64,000 nt of DNA from Nonlabens sp. (GTDB lineage: Bacteria; Bacteroidota; Bacteroidia; Flavobacteriales; Flavobacteriaceae). The notes below the pieces were generated by a model. It saw nothing but the letters and a program-made list of their open reading frames with translations. It searched no databases and was not told the DNA's origin. Where the stretch lies: NCBI GenBank assembly GCA_020630715.1, contig JAHDIQ010000004.1, positions 239,868-303,867 of the forward strand. Direction: 5' to 3'. Shown one piece after another: positions 46,170 to 54,872 of the stretch. The translations under genes were made by a program, and so were the position numbers. How positions within the stretch are numbered: the stretch's first letter is position 1; every line of letters begins with the position of its first letter.

Positions 46170-46619
46170 ATGACTACATTAAAAGCAGGCGATACTGCTC
46201 CAGATTTTTCAATTCCTAATCAAGATGGCAACGCGGTTTCTTTATCTGACTTTAAAGGTAAGAAATTGGTACTGTTTTTTTACCCTAAAGCCAGTACGCC
46301 AGGATGTACTGCCGAGGCTTGTAACCTACGTGATAATGTATTACGCTTTCGCGAAAGCGGTTACGAGATCCTAGGTGCTAGTGCAGATAGTCCTAAGCGT
46401 CAAAAAAACTTCCAGACAAAGTATGAATTACCTTATGATCTACTAGCAGATGAGGATCATACCTTACTGAATGCTTACCAAGTTTGGGGTCCTAAAAAAT
46501 TTATGGGTAAAGAATATGATGGGATTCATAGAACGACTTTTGTTATTGACGAAAACGGAATCATTGAGGATGTGATTACAAAGGTGAAAACAAAAGATCA
46601 CACCGCGCAGATTTTGTAG
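46170..46619 (+). CDS. bcp: Thioredoxin-dependent thiol peroxidase (Bcp/PrxQ)
   Basis: 149 residues. Peroxiredoxin with peroxidatic C46 and resolving C51 in ASTPGCTAEACNLRD, the C-x4-C spacing of the Bcp/PrxQ class. The preceding FYPKAS and following GASADSPKRQKNF also match. Reduces peroxides in the cytoplasm. A palindrome copy 10 codons after the active site is read as FRES (VLRFRESGYE), a position where the family normally has a helix with this very type of sequence. Confidence 0.93.
   Translation: MTTLKAGDTAPDFSIPNQDGNAVSLSDFKGKKLVLFFYPKASTPGCTAEACNLRDNVLRFRESGYEILGASADSPKRQKNFQTKYELPYDLLADEDHTLLNAYQVWGPKKFMGKEYDGIHRTTFVIDENGIIEDVITKVKTKDHTAQIL
46345..46358. repeat. Palindrome GCTTTCGCGAAAGC, in-frame copy (FRES)
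   Basis: Exact copy in bcp, read as FRES. Confidence 0.9.
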
Positions 46620-46640
46620 ACATAGTCTTTTTGCTTATGA

Positions 46641-46676
46641 AAAATGCCTTTGTAATAAATGTACAGAGGCATTTTT
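46641..46676. terminator. Hairpin terminator between bcp and the convergent gene
   Basis: AAAATGCCTTTGTA, loop ATAAAT, GTACAGAGGCATTTTT. A/T runs on both sides mean it could serve both convergent genes. Confidence 0.8.
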
Positions 46677-46694
46677 AAGTTTTAGCTAAATATA

Positions 46695-48158
46695 CTAACC
46701 TATCTCTTCCACTTCTGCTTCCTCAGATGTATTACAACCGAAGAGATTCTGATCATCAATCAATTCTGCAATACCATCAGGTAGCATTTCACGCCATCCT
46801 TCTTCACCAGCTGCAATCATGCGTAATACTTCACGAGAGAAAATATGCCCTATTTCTGGGTTATAATTTTCGATATCTATAACGCGACCATTGTATTTAA
46901 AGAATTTATACAGCTCTTTCATACGTGGATGAACCTTTAGGTTTTCGCTAGTGGTTAATTCGCCAGTCTCCTTATTTTTCATAGGATAGAGATACACTCG
47001 TAAATCCTTAAAGAATAATTTACCAAAGGCTTCTAGAATCCCACCACTTAAATGGGTATAGTATTTAGTATCAAATACGTCTACCAGGTTATTAACGCCC
47101 ATAACAAGACCTATACGTTCCTTCGTATAGTTATTAAAGTATTCTACCAGACGGTAGTATTCTTTAAAATTAGAGATCATAACCGTTTGACCTAGTGAAC
47201 ATAATAGCTCTGCACGATGTAAGAAATCTTCTTCATCGATTTCACCTTGCGCTTTAAGGTTAGATAGTGTGATTTCAAAAATGGTTTCTAGACGATCTTC
47301 TTGTACTTTACCACTTTTGATAAACATTTTTTTTGCGGTTTCATACATATCCATATTCACCTTTGTCACTGGTCTAAAACTACCACGTAAGGCGAGTACG
47401 TTTTTCTTATAAAGAATACGAGCACTTAAAATGTTGTTCCCATCGGGACCAAACATTACAGCCTCTGTCATATCATTACGTAATAATTGTAAGGACATTA
47501 ACCTGTTATCTACATCCTTAAATCGCGGACCTTCAAAGTTGATCATATCCATTTCAATCGTATCCGTATCGATATGATCATATAGGTATTTGAGTAACTT
47601 TTTAGGCTGGTCGTGTTTATAAAATGCACCGTAGATTAAGTTAGTTCCTAAAGTTCCTAAGGTAATTTGCTGTAATCGTGCATCCGTTTCCTTAAAGCGT
47701 ACGTGTAATACAATCTGAGAATATTCTTCACCTGGAGCCGCCTGGAATTTAATTCCTACCCATCCGTGACCTTTATATTTTTTTGCAAAATCAATAGTGG
47801 CAACCGTATTTGCATAAGTAAAAAACAGTTTTTCTGGATGTTTCTCACGACTGATGCGTTCTTCAATAAGATCTGTCTCGTATTTAAGCATGCGACGCAA
47901 GCGAGCTTCAGTCACATAACGACCGTCATTTTGCACACCATAAACCGCATCAGAAAAGTCTTTATCATAAGCACTCATGGCTTTTGCGATCGTTCCAGAT
48001 GCGCCACCAGCTCTAAAGAAATGGCGTACGGTTTCTTGTCCAGCACCTATCTCTGCAAAGGTTCCGTAGATGTTACGGTTCAGGTTAATTCTAAGAGCTT
48101 TATTTTTTAAGGATGGTACCGATTCAAAATCGTTATCTCCAGGTAAGGTAATCGCCAT
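46695..48158 (-). CDS. Conserved cytoplasmic protein of unknown function
   Basis: 487 residues, no signal peptide. Well-conserved-looking N-terminus: LPGDNDFESVPSLKNKAL, RINLNRNIYGTFAEIGAGQE, TVRHFFRAGGASGTIAKAMS. Homologues in Bacteroidota carry misleading database names (TonB receptor, nucleotide transferase); neither fits, as there is no signal peptide or barrel and no HxGH-type motif was seen. It has one of the best promoters in the window (TTG-N18-TACCTTTG). Function not assigned. Confidence 0.7.
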   Translation of the reverse strand: MAITLPGDNDFESVPSLKNKALRINLNRNIYGTFAEIGAGQETVRHFFRAGGASGTIAKAMSAYDKDFSDAVYGVQNDGRYVTEARLRRMLKYETDLIEERISREKHPEKLFFTYANTVATIDFAKKYKGHGWVGIKFQAAPGEEYSQIVLHVRFKETDARLQQITLGTLGTNLIYGAFYKHDQPKKLLKYLYDHIDTDTIEMDMINFEGPRFKDVDNRLMSLQLLRNDMTEAVMFGPDGNNILSARILYKKNVLALRGSFRPVTKVNMDMYETAKKMFIKSGKVQEDRLETIFEITLSNLKAQGEIDEEDFLHRAELLCSLGQTVMISNFKEYYRLVEYFNNYTKERIGLVMGVNNLVDVFDTKYYTHLSGGILEAFGKLFFKDLRVYLYPMKNKETGELTTSENLKVHPRMKELYKFFKYNGRVIDIENYNPEIGHIFSREVLRMIAAGEEGWREMLPDGIAELIDDQNLFGCNTSEEAEVEEIG

Positions 48159-48182
48159 TTTATAGACTTTAGTGATGTCTTA

Positions 48183-48211
48183 CAAAGGTAGCAATACCTT
48201 TACGTAAACAA
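48183..48211 (-). promoter_or_regulatory. Promoter with both elements (TTG-N18-TACCTTTG)
   Basis: Read leftward: TTG at 48211-48209, an 18-nt spacer, and TACCTTTG at 48190-48183. Leader ~25 nt to ATG 48158. Confidence 0.55.
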
Positions 48212-48246
48212 AAAATAATAGCTATTTTTAACGACAAATCGACAAC

Positions 48247-49011
48247 GTGAAAATCACCATTTTAGGAACTGGTACTTCTCAAGGAATTCCCGTCATAGGC
48301 AGCACGCATCCAGTGTGTTTAAGCGACGATCCTAGAGATAAACGCCTGCGTGTGAGTGCGATGATAGAGGTGGATGATCAGTGTTTTGTCATAGATTGTG
48401 GTCCAGACTTCCGCCAGCAGATGATTAGGAATCAAGTTTCTAAAATAGATGCTGTCCTTTTTACGCATGAACATGCAGATCATACGGCTGGTCTTGACGA
48501 TTTAAGACCATTCTTTTTTAGACAAGGAGCCATTCACTGCCACATGACATCGCGAGTTCATAAAGCATTACAAGAACGATTTTCATACATGTTTGCCACA
48601 GAAAATAAATATCCTGGCGTTGCAGATCTTACCATTCATGAATTTGAAAATGAAACGATTCATATCAATGGAGTAGAAGTTATTCCAGTTCTAGCTAGTC
48701 ATGGTTATATTCCTGTGCATGGTTTTAGGGTAGGAGATTTTGCTTACATGACAGATGTAAAAACGATTGAACCGCAAGAACGTAAAAAACTTAAAGGCTT
48801 AAAAGTGCTAGTCCTTAATATGTTGCGAGAAGAACCTCATAAAACCCATTTAAATCTAGAAGAAGCTTTAGAATTAATTAAAGATTTACAACCAGAAACC
48901 ACCTATTTTACACACATTAGTCATCATCTAGGATTTCATGCAGCGGTAGAAGAACAGCTACCAGAAAATGTCTTTCTAGCTTATGACAACCTTACTATAA
49001 CCATTAACTAA
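48247..49011 (+). CDS. MBL-fold metallo-hydrolase (PhnP-like)
   Basis: 254 residues with a GTG start. Metal-binding H74-x-H76-x-D78-H79 in FTHEHADHTAGLDDL, HPVCLSDDPRDKRLR near the N-terminus and THISHHLGFH at the C-terminus. Belongs to the phosphodiesterase-type metallo-beta-lactamase group related to PhnP. The physiological substrate is unknown, and no phosphonate lyase genes are near. Two nt before the next gene. Confidence 0.8.
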   Translation: MKITILGTGTSQGIPVIGSTHPVCLSDDPRDKRLRVSAMIEVDDQCFVIDCGPDFRQQMIRNQVSKIDAVLFTHEHADHTAGLDDLRPFFFRQGAIHCHMTSRVHKALQERFSYMFATENKYPGVADLTIHEFENETIHINGVEVIPVLASHGYIPVHGFRVGDFAYMTDVKTIEPQERKKLKGLKVLVLNMLREEPHKTHLNLEEALELIKDLQPETTYFTHISHHLGFHAAVEEQLPENVFLAYDNLTITIN

Positions 49012-49013
49012 CT

Positions 49014-49514
49014 ATGAAAAGAAGTTTTTATTTATACCTGTTTTTATTTGCGGCATTGATCGCATTGATCATTTACGTTAATGGTCGCAAGATTCAGGAA
49101 GCACAAAATAAGGCCTATGTTACGCTTGAAGAAAAACTAGAAAATCGTGAGCAACAAATTCTAGAACTTCAAGCAAATCAAACAGATAATATTGCTTTTT
49201 CTTTAAAGTATAATGAGGAAGCTACTAATTACTTTGAATCACTAGGATTAAGTATTGATGAGATTGAAGGACAGCTATTTGATCATCTTCTTGAATTAAA
49301 CTTGCAAGAAGGTGGTAATCCACTTATTCCCTATGTAGGTGCTGGAAAAGGTTTTCATGTGAGTGATATGCAAGTACTTAATCACAAATGGTTAATTGCA
49401 AACTTCACAGATAATGAAGTATGGGGTGAGATTTTAATTCAATACAACTTTGATGAAAATCAAAAACTAAGCATGCAAACGCTTAAAGCCTTGTTATATA
49501 ACAAATACCGCTAG
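49014..49514 (+). CDS. Membrane-anchored coiled-coil protein of unknown function
   Basis: 166 residues. One N-terminal helix (YLYLFLFAALIALIIYVNG), a coiled-coil ~25-55 (KAYVTLEEKLENREQQILEL), and a small C-terminal domain including IPYVGAGKGFHVSDMQVLNH and WLIANFTDNEVWGEILIQY. Co-transcribed with the MBL gene (2-nt gap). Its stop overlaps the convergent esterase stop (CTAG). Confidence 0.6.
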   Translation: MKRSFYLYLFLFAALIALIIYVNGRKIQEAQNKAYVTLEEKLENREQQILELQANQTDNIAFSLKYNEEATNYFESLGLSIDEIEGQLFDHLLELNLQEGGNPLIPYVGAGKGFHVSDMQVLNHKWLIANFTDNEVWGEILIQYNFDENQKLSMQTLKALLYNKYR

Positions 49515-50182
49515 ATCCTAGCTTCTAGCCACGCTTTCATATCGTAAAAATTATCTCGTGCCACGCCATGACCTATTGGGTATTCTTTAAACAGGAAATC
49601 GGCTTGTAGTGTTTCCATAAATACTGGTGCTTTTTTTGCCCAGTCATAAGGTACTACTTGATCCATAGTTCCGTGTGAAATGAAGTAGGCTGGTGTTATT
49701 TCGCTTTCGCGAAAGCGTAATTCTAAACCACCTCTATCCATAATTAAATTCTCATCTATGTAACCACTCATAGCGACCACATTCTTAAATAATTGCGGAT
49801 ACGAAAGACTCAATCCATAGGAAAGAATAGCGCCCTGACTAAAGCCTAAAATACTGATAGGTTCTTGATTTACAGGATAATGCTCACGACATTCTTTAAT
49901 GAATTGTAGCAGTAAATTCATGCTATCCATTGCTTGATCTGTATCTGTAAATTTTGCACCGGTAGCATCAAAATTGATTGCATACCACGCAGCGCCATAA
50001 GGTGTTAATTCATGCGGTGCTCTAGCTGAAACAATAAAAAATTCCTCGCTCAATTCTGGGGCAAAAGAGAATAAATCCTGTTCATTACTTCCATAACCAT
50101 GAAGCAAGATGAGTAGTGGTGCATCGGGATTTTTTGCTGGTCTAATGACGTGTTGCAGTGCTAGTGTAGTAAGTGCTTTCAT
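49511..50182 (-). CDS. Alpha/beta hydrolase, carboxylesterase/phospholipase type
   Basis: 223 residues from ATG 50182, which overlaps the upstream stop by one base (TAATG). LILLHGYGSNEQDLFSFA gives the oxyanion region; GFSQG holds the nucleophile Ser; SHGTMDQVVPYDWA gives the Asp and PIGHGV the His. Similar to the YpfH/carboxylesterase family. A palindrome copy is read as FRES (ELRFRESEITPAY). Confidence 0.8.
   Translation of the reverse strand: MKALTTLALQHVIRPAKNPDAPLLILLHGYGSNEQDLFSFAPELSEEFFIVSARAPHELTPYGAAWYAINFDATGAKFTDTDQAMDSMNLLLQFIKECREHYPVNQEPISILGFSQGAILSYGLSLSYPQLFKNVVAMSGYIDENLIMDRGGLELRFRESEITPAYFISHGTMDQVVPYDWAKKAPVFMETLQADFLFKEYPIGHGVARDNFYDMKAWLEARI
49703..49716. repeat. Palindrome GCTTTCGCGAAAGC, in-frame copy (FRES)
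   Basis: Exact copy inside the alpha/beta hydrolase gene, read on the minus strand as FRES. Confidence 0.9.
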
Positions 50183-50538
50183 TATTGAATAAAACTGAAC
50201 CATTTTTGAAAATATGCGCCTATAAACGGCAACTCATCTTTCTGATTTTTTAAGGCGCTTACCAGTCCTAGTAATGCTAATAACACCATTAAACTTAGCA
50301 CGATTAATCCTATCATCACATTATCAATTCTAGAAGTAAATACGCTCGCAGCAATGGTTAATACGCCTATGCCAAACATTTGTCTCAAATGGAATGATGC
50401 AAAATCATTTCCTTTTTTATGATTTAAAATAACTGCTACTCCAAAAACTCCTATGAAAAACAATAAAGGTAAATAGATTAAAATAGCGCTCGCATATCCT
50501 AGAATAGCGAGCTTTTTCCCTGCTGGTCGCTTATCCAT
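50182..50538 (-). CDS. DUF4870-like small membrane protein
   Basis: 118 residues with three to four helices. AILGYASAILIYLPLLFFIG, NDFASFHLRQMFGIGVL and FIGAYFQKWFSFIQ fit the DUF4870-type pattern (a helix, an F-H-x-R-Q motif, then two helices). Overlaps the dihydroorotase-like gene by 8 nt and is coupled to the esterase by TAATG. Role unknown. Confidence 0.65.
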   Translation of the reverse strand: MDKRPAGKKLAILGYASAILIYLPLLFFIGVFGVAVILNHKKGNDFASFHLRQMFGIGVLTIAASVFTSRIDNVMIGLIVLSLMVLLALLGLVSALKNQKDELPFIGAYFQKWFSFIQ

Positions 50539-51781
50539 TCCAGATTACTTTTTTATTGTTGATGATTCCATAAGCTTTACCAGTATGTTTCATGCCTAAA
50601 TAAGCGCAATTTTTACTGGTTGAAGTCAGGTGTTTTGTTTCTAATGTGTACGTCTCGTTAGGAATAAATAGACTCAAGTTAGCCAGTTGGTCTTCTTTAA
50701 TTTTAGGTTTTTCTAGATCAAATACTTCATAACTAGAAGTAAGTAATTCGATCGTTTTTTCTAATCCTAGAATAGGATGTACTACTCCAAAAGCACTTTC
50801 TAGACCTATACTACCGTAGGACGCTTGGTCAAATTCTACTGCTTTGTGTTCTATATTTAATGGAATATGATCTGAGGTTATGGTGTCAATTGTACCATCT
50901 TTAAGTCCTTTTTGTATGGCATTTACGTGACGAGCGTCTCGTAAAGGTGGTTGTAATTTAAAATGTGTATTGAAATCATCTAATGCACTGCTGTCTAGCG
51001 CTATACTGTGAATACTAGTGCTACAGGTGATGTTTGGGTTTTTCTTTTTGGCTTCTTTAATCAGTTGTAAACCTTCTGCGGTACTAACACAAGGAATATG
51101 TAATCTAGCACCAGTATACGATGCGATTTGAAGATCACGTGCAATCTGTACATCTGCTGCCATACTAGGCATGGTTTTTAAACCTAGATGCGTAGTATCC
51201 ATATCTTCATTTACCATTCCTTTTCCTGCAAGATCTTTGTTTTGTGGATAGGACTGGATAATACCTTTAAATGATTTTACATATTGTAATCCTACCTTAA
51301 GTAGGTTTGCGTTGTCTATAGATTTTTTAAAGTCGTAAAAGCTAACTGCTCCAGCTTGTTGCATATCGTACAATTCGGCTAGGTGTTCTCCATGTTGTCC
51401 TATTGAAAAATTACCTACTGGTAATACTGTAACAGCATCAGTTGCGGTGCTGTTTTTTAAATAAGCAATACTGGAATGATCTTGTGGATTAGGATGATTA
51501 TTAGGATTCATCATAATGGTTGTAAAACCACTGCGTGCGGCAGTGAGCAATCCGTTTTTTAGAGTTTCACGTTCTTCAAAACCTGGTTCACCTATACACA
51601 CACTACTATCCATCCATCCTATACAAACATGAAGTTGATCTTTTTCTATGACACGAGCATCTGGCGCGTTAATAGAAGTGCTGATTTCATTGATTTTACC
51701 ATTCTTAATAAGAATATCTCTTTTCTTTAAGTGTAGCTTACTGCTAGCATCTACGATAATGACATTTTTTAATAAAATCAT
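50531..51781 (-). CDS. Dihydroorotase-like protein, metal site degenerate
   Basis: 416 residues, amidohydrolase/dihydroorotase fold (ILIKNGKINEIS at the start, GFEERETLKNGLLTAARSGF). The HxH zinc motif of active enzymes (D-x-H-x-H-...-E-P-G) reads D58-S-S60-V-C62-I-G-E-P-G, so both histidines are lost. The late D-H region SDHIPLNIEHK is partly kept. Most likely a non-catalytic homologue of the PyrC' (scaffold) kind, or a changed function. Overlaps the BatA-like gene by 4 nt. Confidence 0.75.
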   Translation of the reverse strand: MILLKNVIIVDASSKLHLKKRDILIKNGKINEISTSINAPDARVIEKDQLHVCIGWMDSSVCIGEPGFEERETLKNGLLTAARSGFTTIMMNPNNHPNPQDHSSIAYLKNSTATDAVTVLPVGNFSIGQHGEHLAELYDMQQAGAVSFYDFKKSIDNANLLKVGLQYVKSFKGIIQSYPQNKDLAGKGMVNEDMDTTHLGLKTMPSMAADVQIARDLQIASYTGARLHIPCVSTAEGLQLIKEAKKKNPNITCSTSIHSIALDSSALDDFNTHFKLQPPLRDARHVNAIQKGLKDGTIDTITSDHIPLNIEHKAVEFDQASYGSIGLESAFGVVHPILGLEKTIELLTSSYEVFDLEKPKIKEDQLANLSLFIPNETYTLETKHLTSTSKNCAYLGMKHTGKAYGIINNKKVIWNG

Positions 51782-53682
51782 TTCAAAAACTTTAAAATCA
51801 ATAGTTCAATAATCAGGAAAAACAACGCTCCAGCAACAAAGTATTTCCACAATGAGGTAATGCGTTCCTGTTGATCTAATTTATACAATAAATCCTCAAT
51901 AGAATTAGATATGTTCGCACCACCTAAATCTGCATTTGAAAAGTAATTCAAATCATTTTCTGCGCGATTAACGTTAAAGCTTAGTAATCCAGCAGATTCG
52001 TCGCCTTTAAGCACTTTATAGTGACCAGGAGTTTTTAATTCTGTTCCTGTGGTGATAGTCACATAGCTATCATAAGCATTTTGTCGTGGTATGATATTAC
52101 TGGTTTCTTGTTGTAATGATAGCACCTGATCTGCGGTAACGGTAGTATTAATGGCTACGGTATTTTCTATACCTATCTCGTAATACATTTCTGGTAACGG
52201 TAAACTATTCTTTCCTATGTTGTAAAGAATAGGTACTATTAATGGTGAGTTAGTAAAGTTAGAATTCTCTGTATTTAAAGCTGCGGTAAATAGATAACTA
52301 GCACCATTTTGATATAAGAAACTAGTACCATCCTCATATTTTAATATACTGTTTAGTGCTACCTGCGCACCAGCGGTAGAGTTCACCTTAGGATATTGAA
52401 AATTCTGTACTTGTTTATTAAACACACTTTTAAGTAATGGATGATTAAAATTAATCTGAGTGATTTTTAATTCGTTTTCTGCTACTTCTGGTGATTTTGA
52501 TATCGATGATATTCCAGTATAACCATCATTCTCTAATGACGGAATCACGATTAAAGAACCACCGTTTGATAAAAAAGTATTGATTTGGGTAGCTAGGTTA
52601 GGAGCGATGTTCTTCACTTCATTAAGAACGATGAGATTCTGTTCTTTAATCAGATTAAAATTCAGATCTCGTGCGTCAACTGCTTTGAATTCAAATTCTT
52701 GTTCATTATAAATACGTTTCAAGAAATCAGAGTCGGCATTATTTACGGCTAGCACCTTGATACGTTCTGATGCACTAGCGGTTACAAATAGCTCATTATC
52801 AAATTGTAATCCTTTATCCTCTAAGTATATTTTTCCTTTAAGAGCATCTGTATTAGGTAAGTTAAAAGAAGCCGTTGCTGCTTTTTCAGAAAGATCAACA
52901 CTGGTTTTTGCGGCAAGGATGTCGTTATTATTAATACTTACTGTTACTGGTGTTTCTATGACATAGTTACTAGAAAGTTGTACTTCTAATTCTAATCCAC
53001 TAGCATCGATTTTCTTAAAATAAGCCGAATCTATCGCGATATTCTCTCTTAGTTCTGGTTGTAATACGACCAGTTCTCTGGATAATCCAGTGATCGTATC
53101 TGGAAACGAAGTTTGAGATTTTTGGAAATCAGAGATCATGATCAATTCATTAATAGCCTCTTTGTTTTCAAAAAGTGCATTTGCTTTTAATTGAATTTGC
53201 TCATAATTTAAAACCGTAGAACTATAAGGTTTGTTGAGCAGTTGGTTTGCGATTTCTTGTCTAGTGACATCGCGGTATACCTTATCATTAGTGAATACAG
53301 TTACAATCTTTTCTGGATCTAATTGTTCTACTAATCCTGTAACCGCCTGATTGTATAAAGATCCATTTGATCCGGTCGCTTCCATAGAATAGGAGTTGTC
53401 TAGATAAATCACAGATTCTTTTTCTTGCGTTGCGGTGGACGATCCAGGAATAAACGGTTGTGCAAATGCAATAACGATACAAGCGACTGCAGCTAGTCGT
53501 GCTAGTAAGGTAAGCCACTTTTTAATGGTTCTACTTTTTCTAGTTTGAGAAATAAGTGGTTTTAAGAACGCTACGTTTGTAAAATCAACTTTTGAAAAAC
53601 GGCGTAATTGAAATAAATGAACAATGATAGGAACCAGTAAGAATAGTAGACCGTAGAGTAGTGCTGGATGCTTAAAAATCAT
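51778..53682 (-). CDS. BatA/VWA-domain inner-membrane protein
   Basis: 634 residues. The N-terminal BatA-type membrane anchor (LLYGLLFLLVPIIVHLFQLR) is followed by a second helix ~60-80. A VWA-like domain has the metal site D-x-S-x-S (YLDNSYSMEATG), a long beta-rich periplasmic part and a C-terminal helix. Related proteins act in aerotolerance/envelope functions in Bacteroidota. The gene starts downstream of a low-complexity repeat tract and a TATCTTTG element. Confidence 0.78.
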   Translation of the reverse strand: MIFKHPALLYGLLFLLVPIIVHLFQLRRFSKVDFTNVAFLKPLISQTRKSRTIKKWLTLLARLAAVACIVIAFAQPFIPGSSTATQEKESVIYLDNSYSMEATGSNGSLYNQAVTGLVEQLDPEKIVTVFTNDKVYRDVTRQEIANQLLNKPYSSTVLNYEQIQLKANALFENKEAINELIMISDFQKSQTSFPDTITGLSRELVVLQPELRENIAIDSAYFKKIDASGLELEVQLSSNYVIETPVTVSINNNDILAAKTSVDLSEKAATASFNLPNTDALKGKIYLEDKGLQFDNELFVTASASERIKVLAVNNADSDFLKRIYNEQEFEFKAVDARDLNFNLIKEQNLIVLNEVKNIAPNLATQINTFLSNGGSLIVIPSLENDGYTGISSISKSPEVAENELKITQINFNHPLLKSVFNKQVQNFQYPKVNSTAGAQVALNSILKYEDGTSFLYQNGASYLFTAALNTENSNFTNSPLIVPILYNIGKNSLPLPEMYYEIGIENTVAINTTVTADQVLSLQQETSNIIPRQNAYDSYVTITTGTELKTPGHYKVLKGDESAGLLSFNVNRAENDLNYFSNADLGGANISNSIEDLLYKLDQQERITSLWKYFVAGALFFLIIELLILKFLK

Positions 53683-53698
53683 TGATTCTAGGATTGCT

Positions 53699-53706
53699 CA
53701 AAGATA
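53699..53706 (-). promoter_or_regulatory. -7 promoter element TATCTTTG (BatA-like gene)
   Basis: Minus-strand TAnnTTTG match, 16 nt upstream of the start codon. Confidence 0.45.
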
Positions 53707-53763
53707 CTATAATCCATATTTTAAAACACTAATTATATGAAAAAGACAAAGGGTGAAGTTTAA

Positions 53764-53897
53764 GGTTTGATGTTCAAGGTTTGATGTTCAAGGTTTGATG
53801 TTCAAGGTTTAAAGTTTCTGGTTCAATGTTCAAAGTTCAAGGTTTAAGGTTCAAAGTTCAAAGTTCAAAGTTCAAAGTTCAAAGTTCAAAGTTCAAT
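53764..53897. repeat. Tandem repeats: 14-bp GGTTTGATGTTCAA x3 and 7-bp GTTCAAA x6-7
   Basis: GGTTTGATGTTCAA repeats three times without change (53764-53805). GTTCAAA repeats six times plus one imperfect unit (53849-53897). Related GTTCAA and GGTTTAA words fill the space between. Confidence 0.9.
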
Positions 53898-54007
53898 GTT
53901 TACAGTACAATGTATTAAGTACAAAGAAATAGCAGGAAGTTTATGGTTTAAGGTTAATCCATTTTTTAATTTACATACTGCATACTGCATGCAACATACT
54001 ACGAGTA

Positions 54008-54093
54008 AACACTGAAAACTGCGACTGAAAACTGCGACTGAAAACGGAATACTGAAAACTGAAAACTGCGACTGAATACTGAATACTGAACAC
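54008..54093. repeat. Degenerate tandem repeat ACTGAAAACTGCG / ACTGAATACTG
   Basis: Units such as ACTGAAAACTGCG, ACTGAAAACGGAAT and ACTGAATACTGA follow one another up to the stop of the TIGR02757 gene. With the GTTCAAA tract they fill the 53683-54104 gap, which holds no credible gene. Confidence 0.75.
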
Positions 54094-54104
54094 TCAAATC
54101 TCAA

Positions 54105-54872
54105 TCACAGTTCCCCAAACGCTCCTAACCCAAAAAGCGCAAAGTCGTACTTCACAGGATCTACAGGATCAAACTTTCTTAATCGCTTATCGATTTCGGC
54201 AACGGTTTTCACGTCGTTTTGTTTTCTTTTGATAAGTTTTAATTTACGTGCAACAGTTCCTGTATGAACGTCTAGAGGTAGTGATAACGCGCTCATAGGA
54301 ATGCTATCCCATATCCCAAAATCCACTCCAGCTTGATCCTTACGTACCATCCATCGCAGGTACATATTGATGCGTTTTGCACTACTGTTTTTCATGGGAT
54401 CACTCACGTGTTTTTGGGTGCGTTGTAAGTGTGGCACTTCAAAAAATAGCTGCTTAAACCTAGAAATTCCTTCTTGTAATGAGATGGATTCTTGGTAGGC
54501 TTTCGCGAAAGCGTATTCTAAACCACCGTACTGCTCTTCAAGATGCTGTAACGCAGTCATAAAGGTTTTGCAATCGTCACCATTAAAAGTACGATGAACA
54601 AAATTATTAAAGCGATCTAGGTCCGAAGTGGTATGATTTGCGATGAAATCTGCTGGTGAGTTGTCCATCAGATCCATCAATTTTGTAGCGTTATTGATAA
54701 TAGATTTACGATTGCCCCATGCGATGGTCGCAATTAAAAAGCCGCTAATTTCAATGTCTTTTTTATCACTAAAACGATGCGGTATTTGAATAGGATCGTG
54801 TGGTATAAAGTCCGGCGTGTTGTACTGAATGACCTTTTCATCCAGAAACTCTTTTATTGCTGCTAACTTCAT
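54105..54872 (-). CDS. TIGR02757-family protein
   Basis: 255 residues, conserved in Bacteroidota, cytoplasmic. Recognisable by FIPHDPIQIPHRFSDKKDIE, GFLIATIAWGNRKSIINNA, NMYLRWMVRKDQAGVDFGIW and SALSLPLDVHTGTVARKL. The last two resemble helix-hairpin-helix DNA-glycosylase folds, but no catalytic assignment is made. A palindrome copy is read as AFAKA (LEYAFAKAYQE). ATGA overlap with the LolD-like gene upstream. Confidence 0.8.
   Translation of the reverse strand: MKLAAIKEFLDEKVIQYNTPDFIPHDPIQIPHRFSDKKDIEISGFLIATIAWGNRKSIINNATKLMDLMDNSPADFIANHTTSDLDRFNNFVHRTFNGDDCKTFMTALQHLEEQYGGLEYAFAKAYQESISLQEGISRFKQLFFEVPHLQRTQKHVSDPMKNSSAKRINMYLRWMVRKDQAGVDFGIWDSIPMSALSLPLDVHTGTVARKLKLIKRKQNDVKTVAEIDKRLRKFDPVDPVKYDFALFGLGAFGEL
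54499..54512. repeat. Palindrome GCTTTCGCGAAAGC, in-frame copy (AFAKA)
   Basis: Exact copy in the TIGR02757 gene, read on the minus strand as AFAKA. Confidence 0.9.

Noticed and set aside
53849..53897. Short direct repeats that might be a CRISPR array
   Set aside because: The units are 7 bp and directly adjacent with no spacers; no cas genes are present.
53886..54104. 72-residue open frame on the minus strand in the repeat tract
   Set aside because: It is a translation of low-complexity repeats (FSVFSIPFSVAVFS) with no leader and no family.
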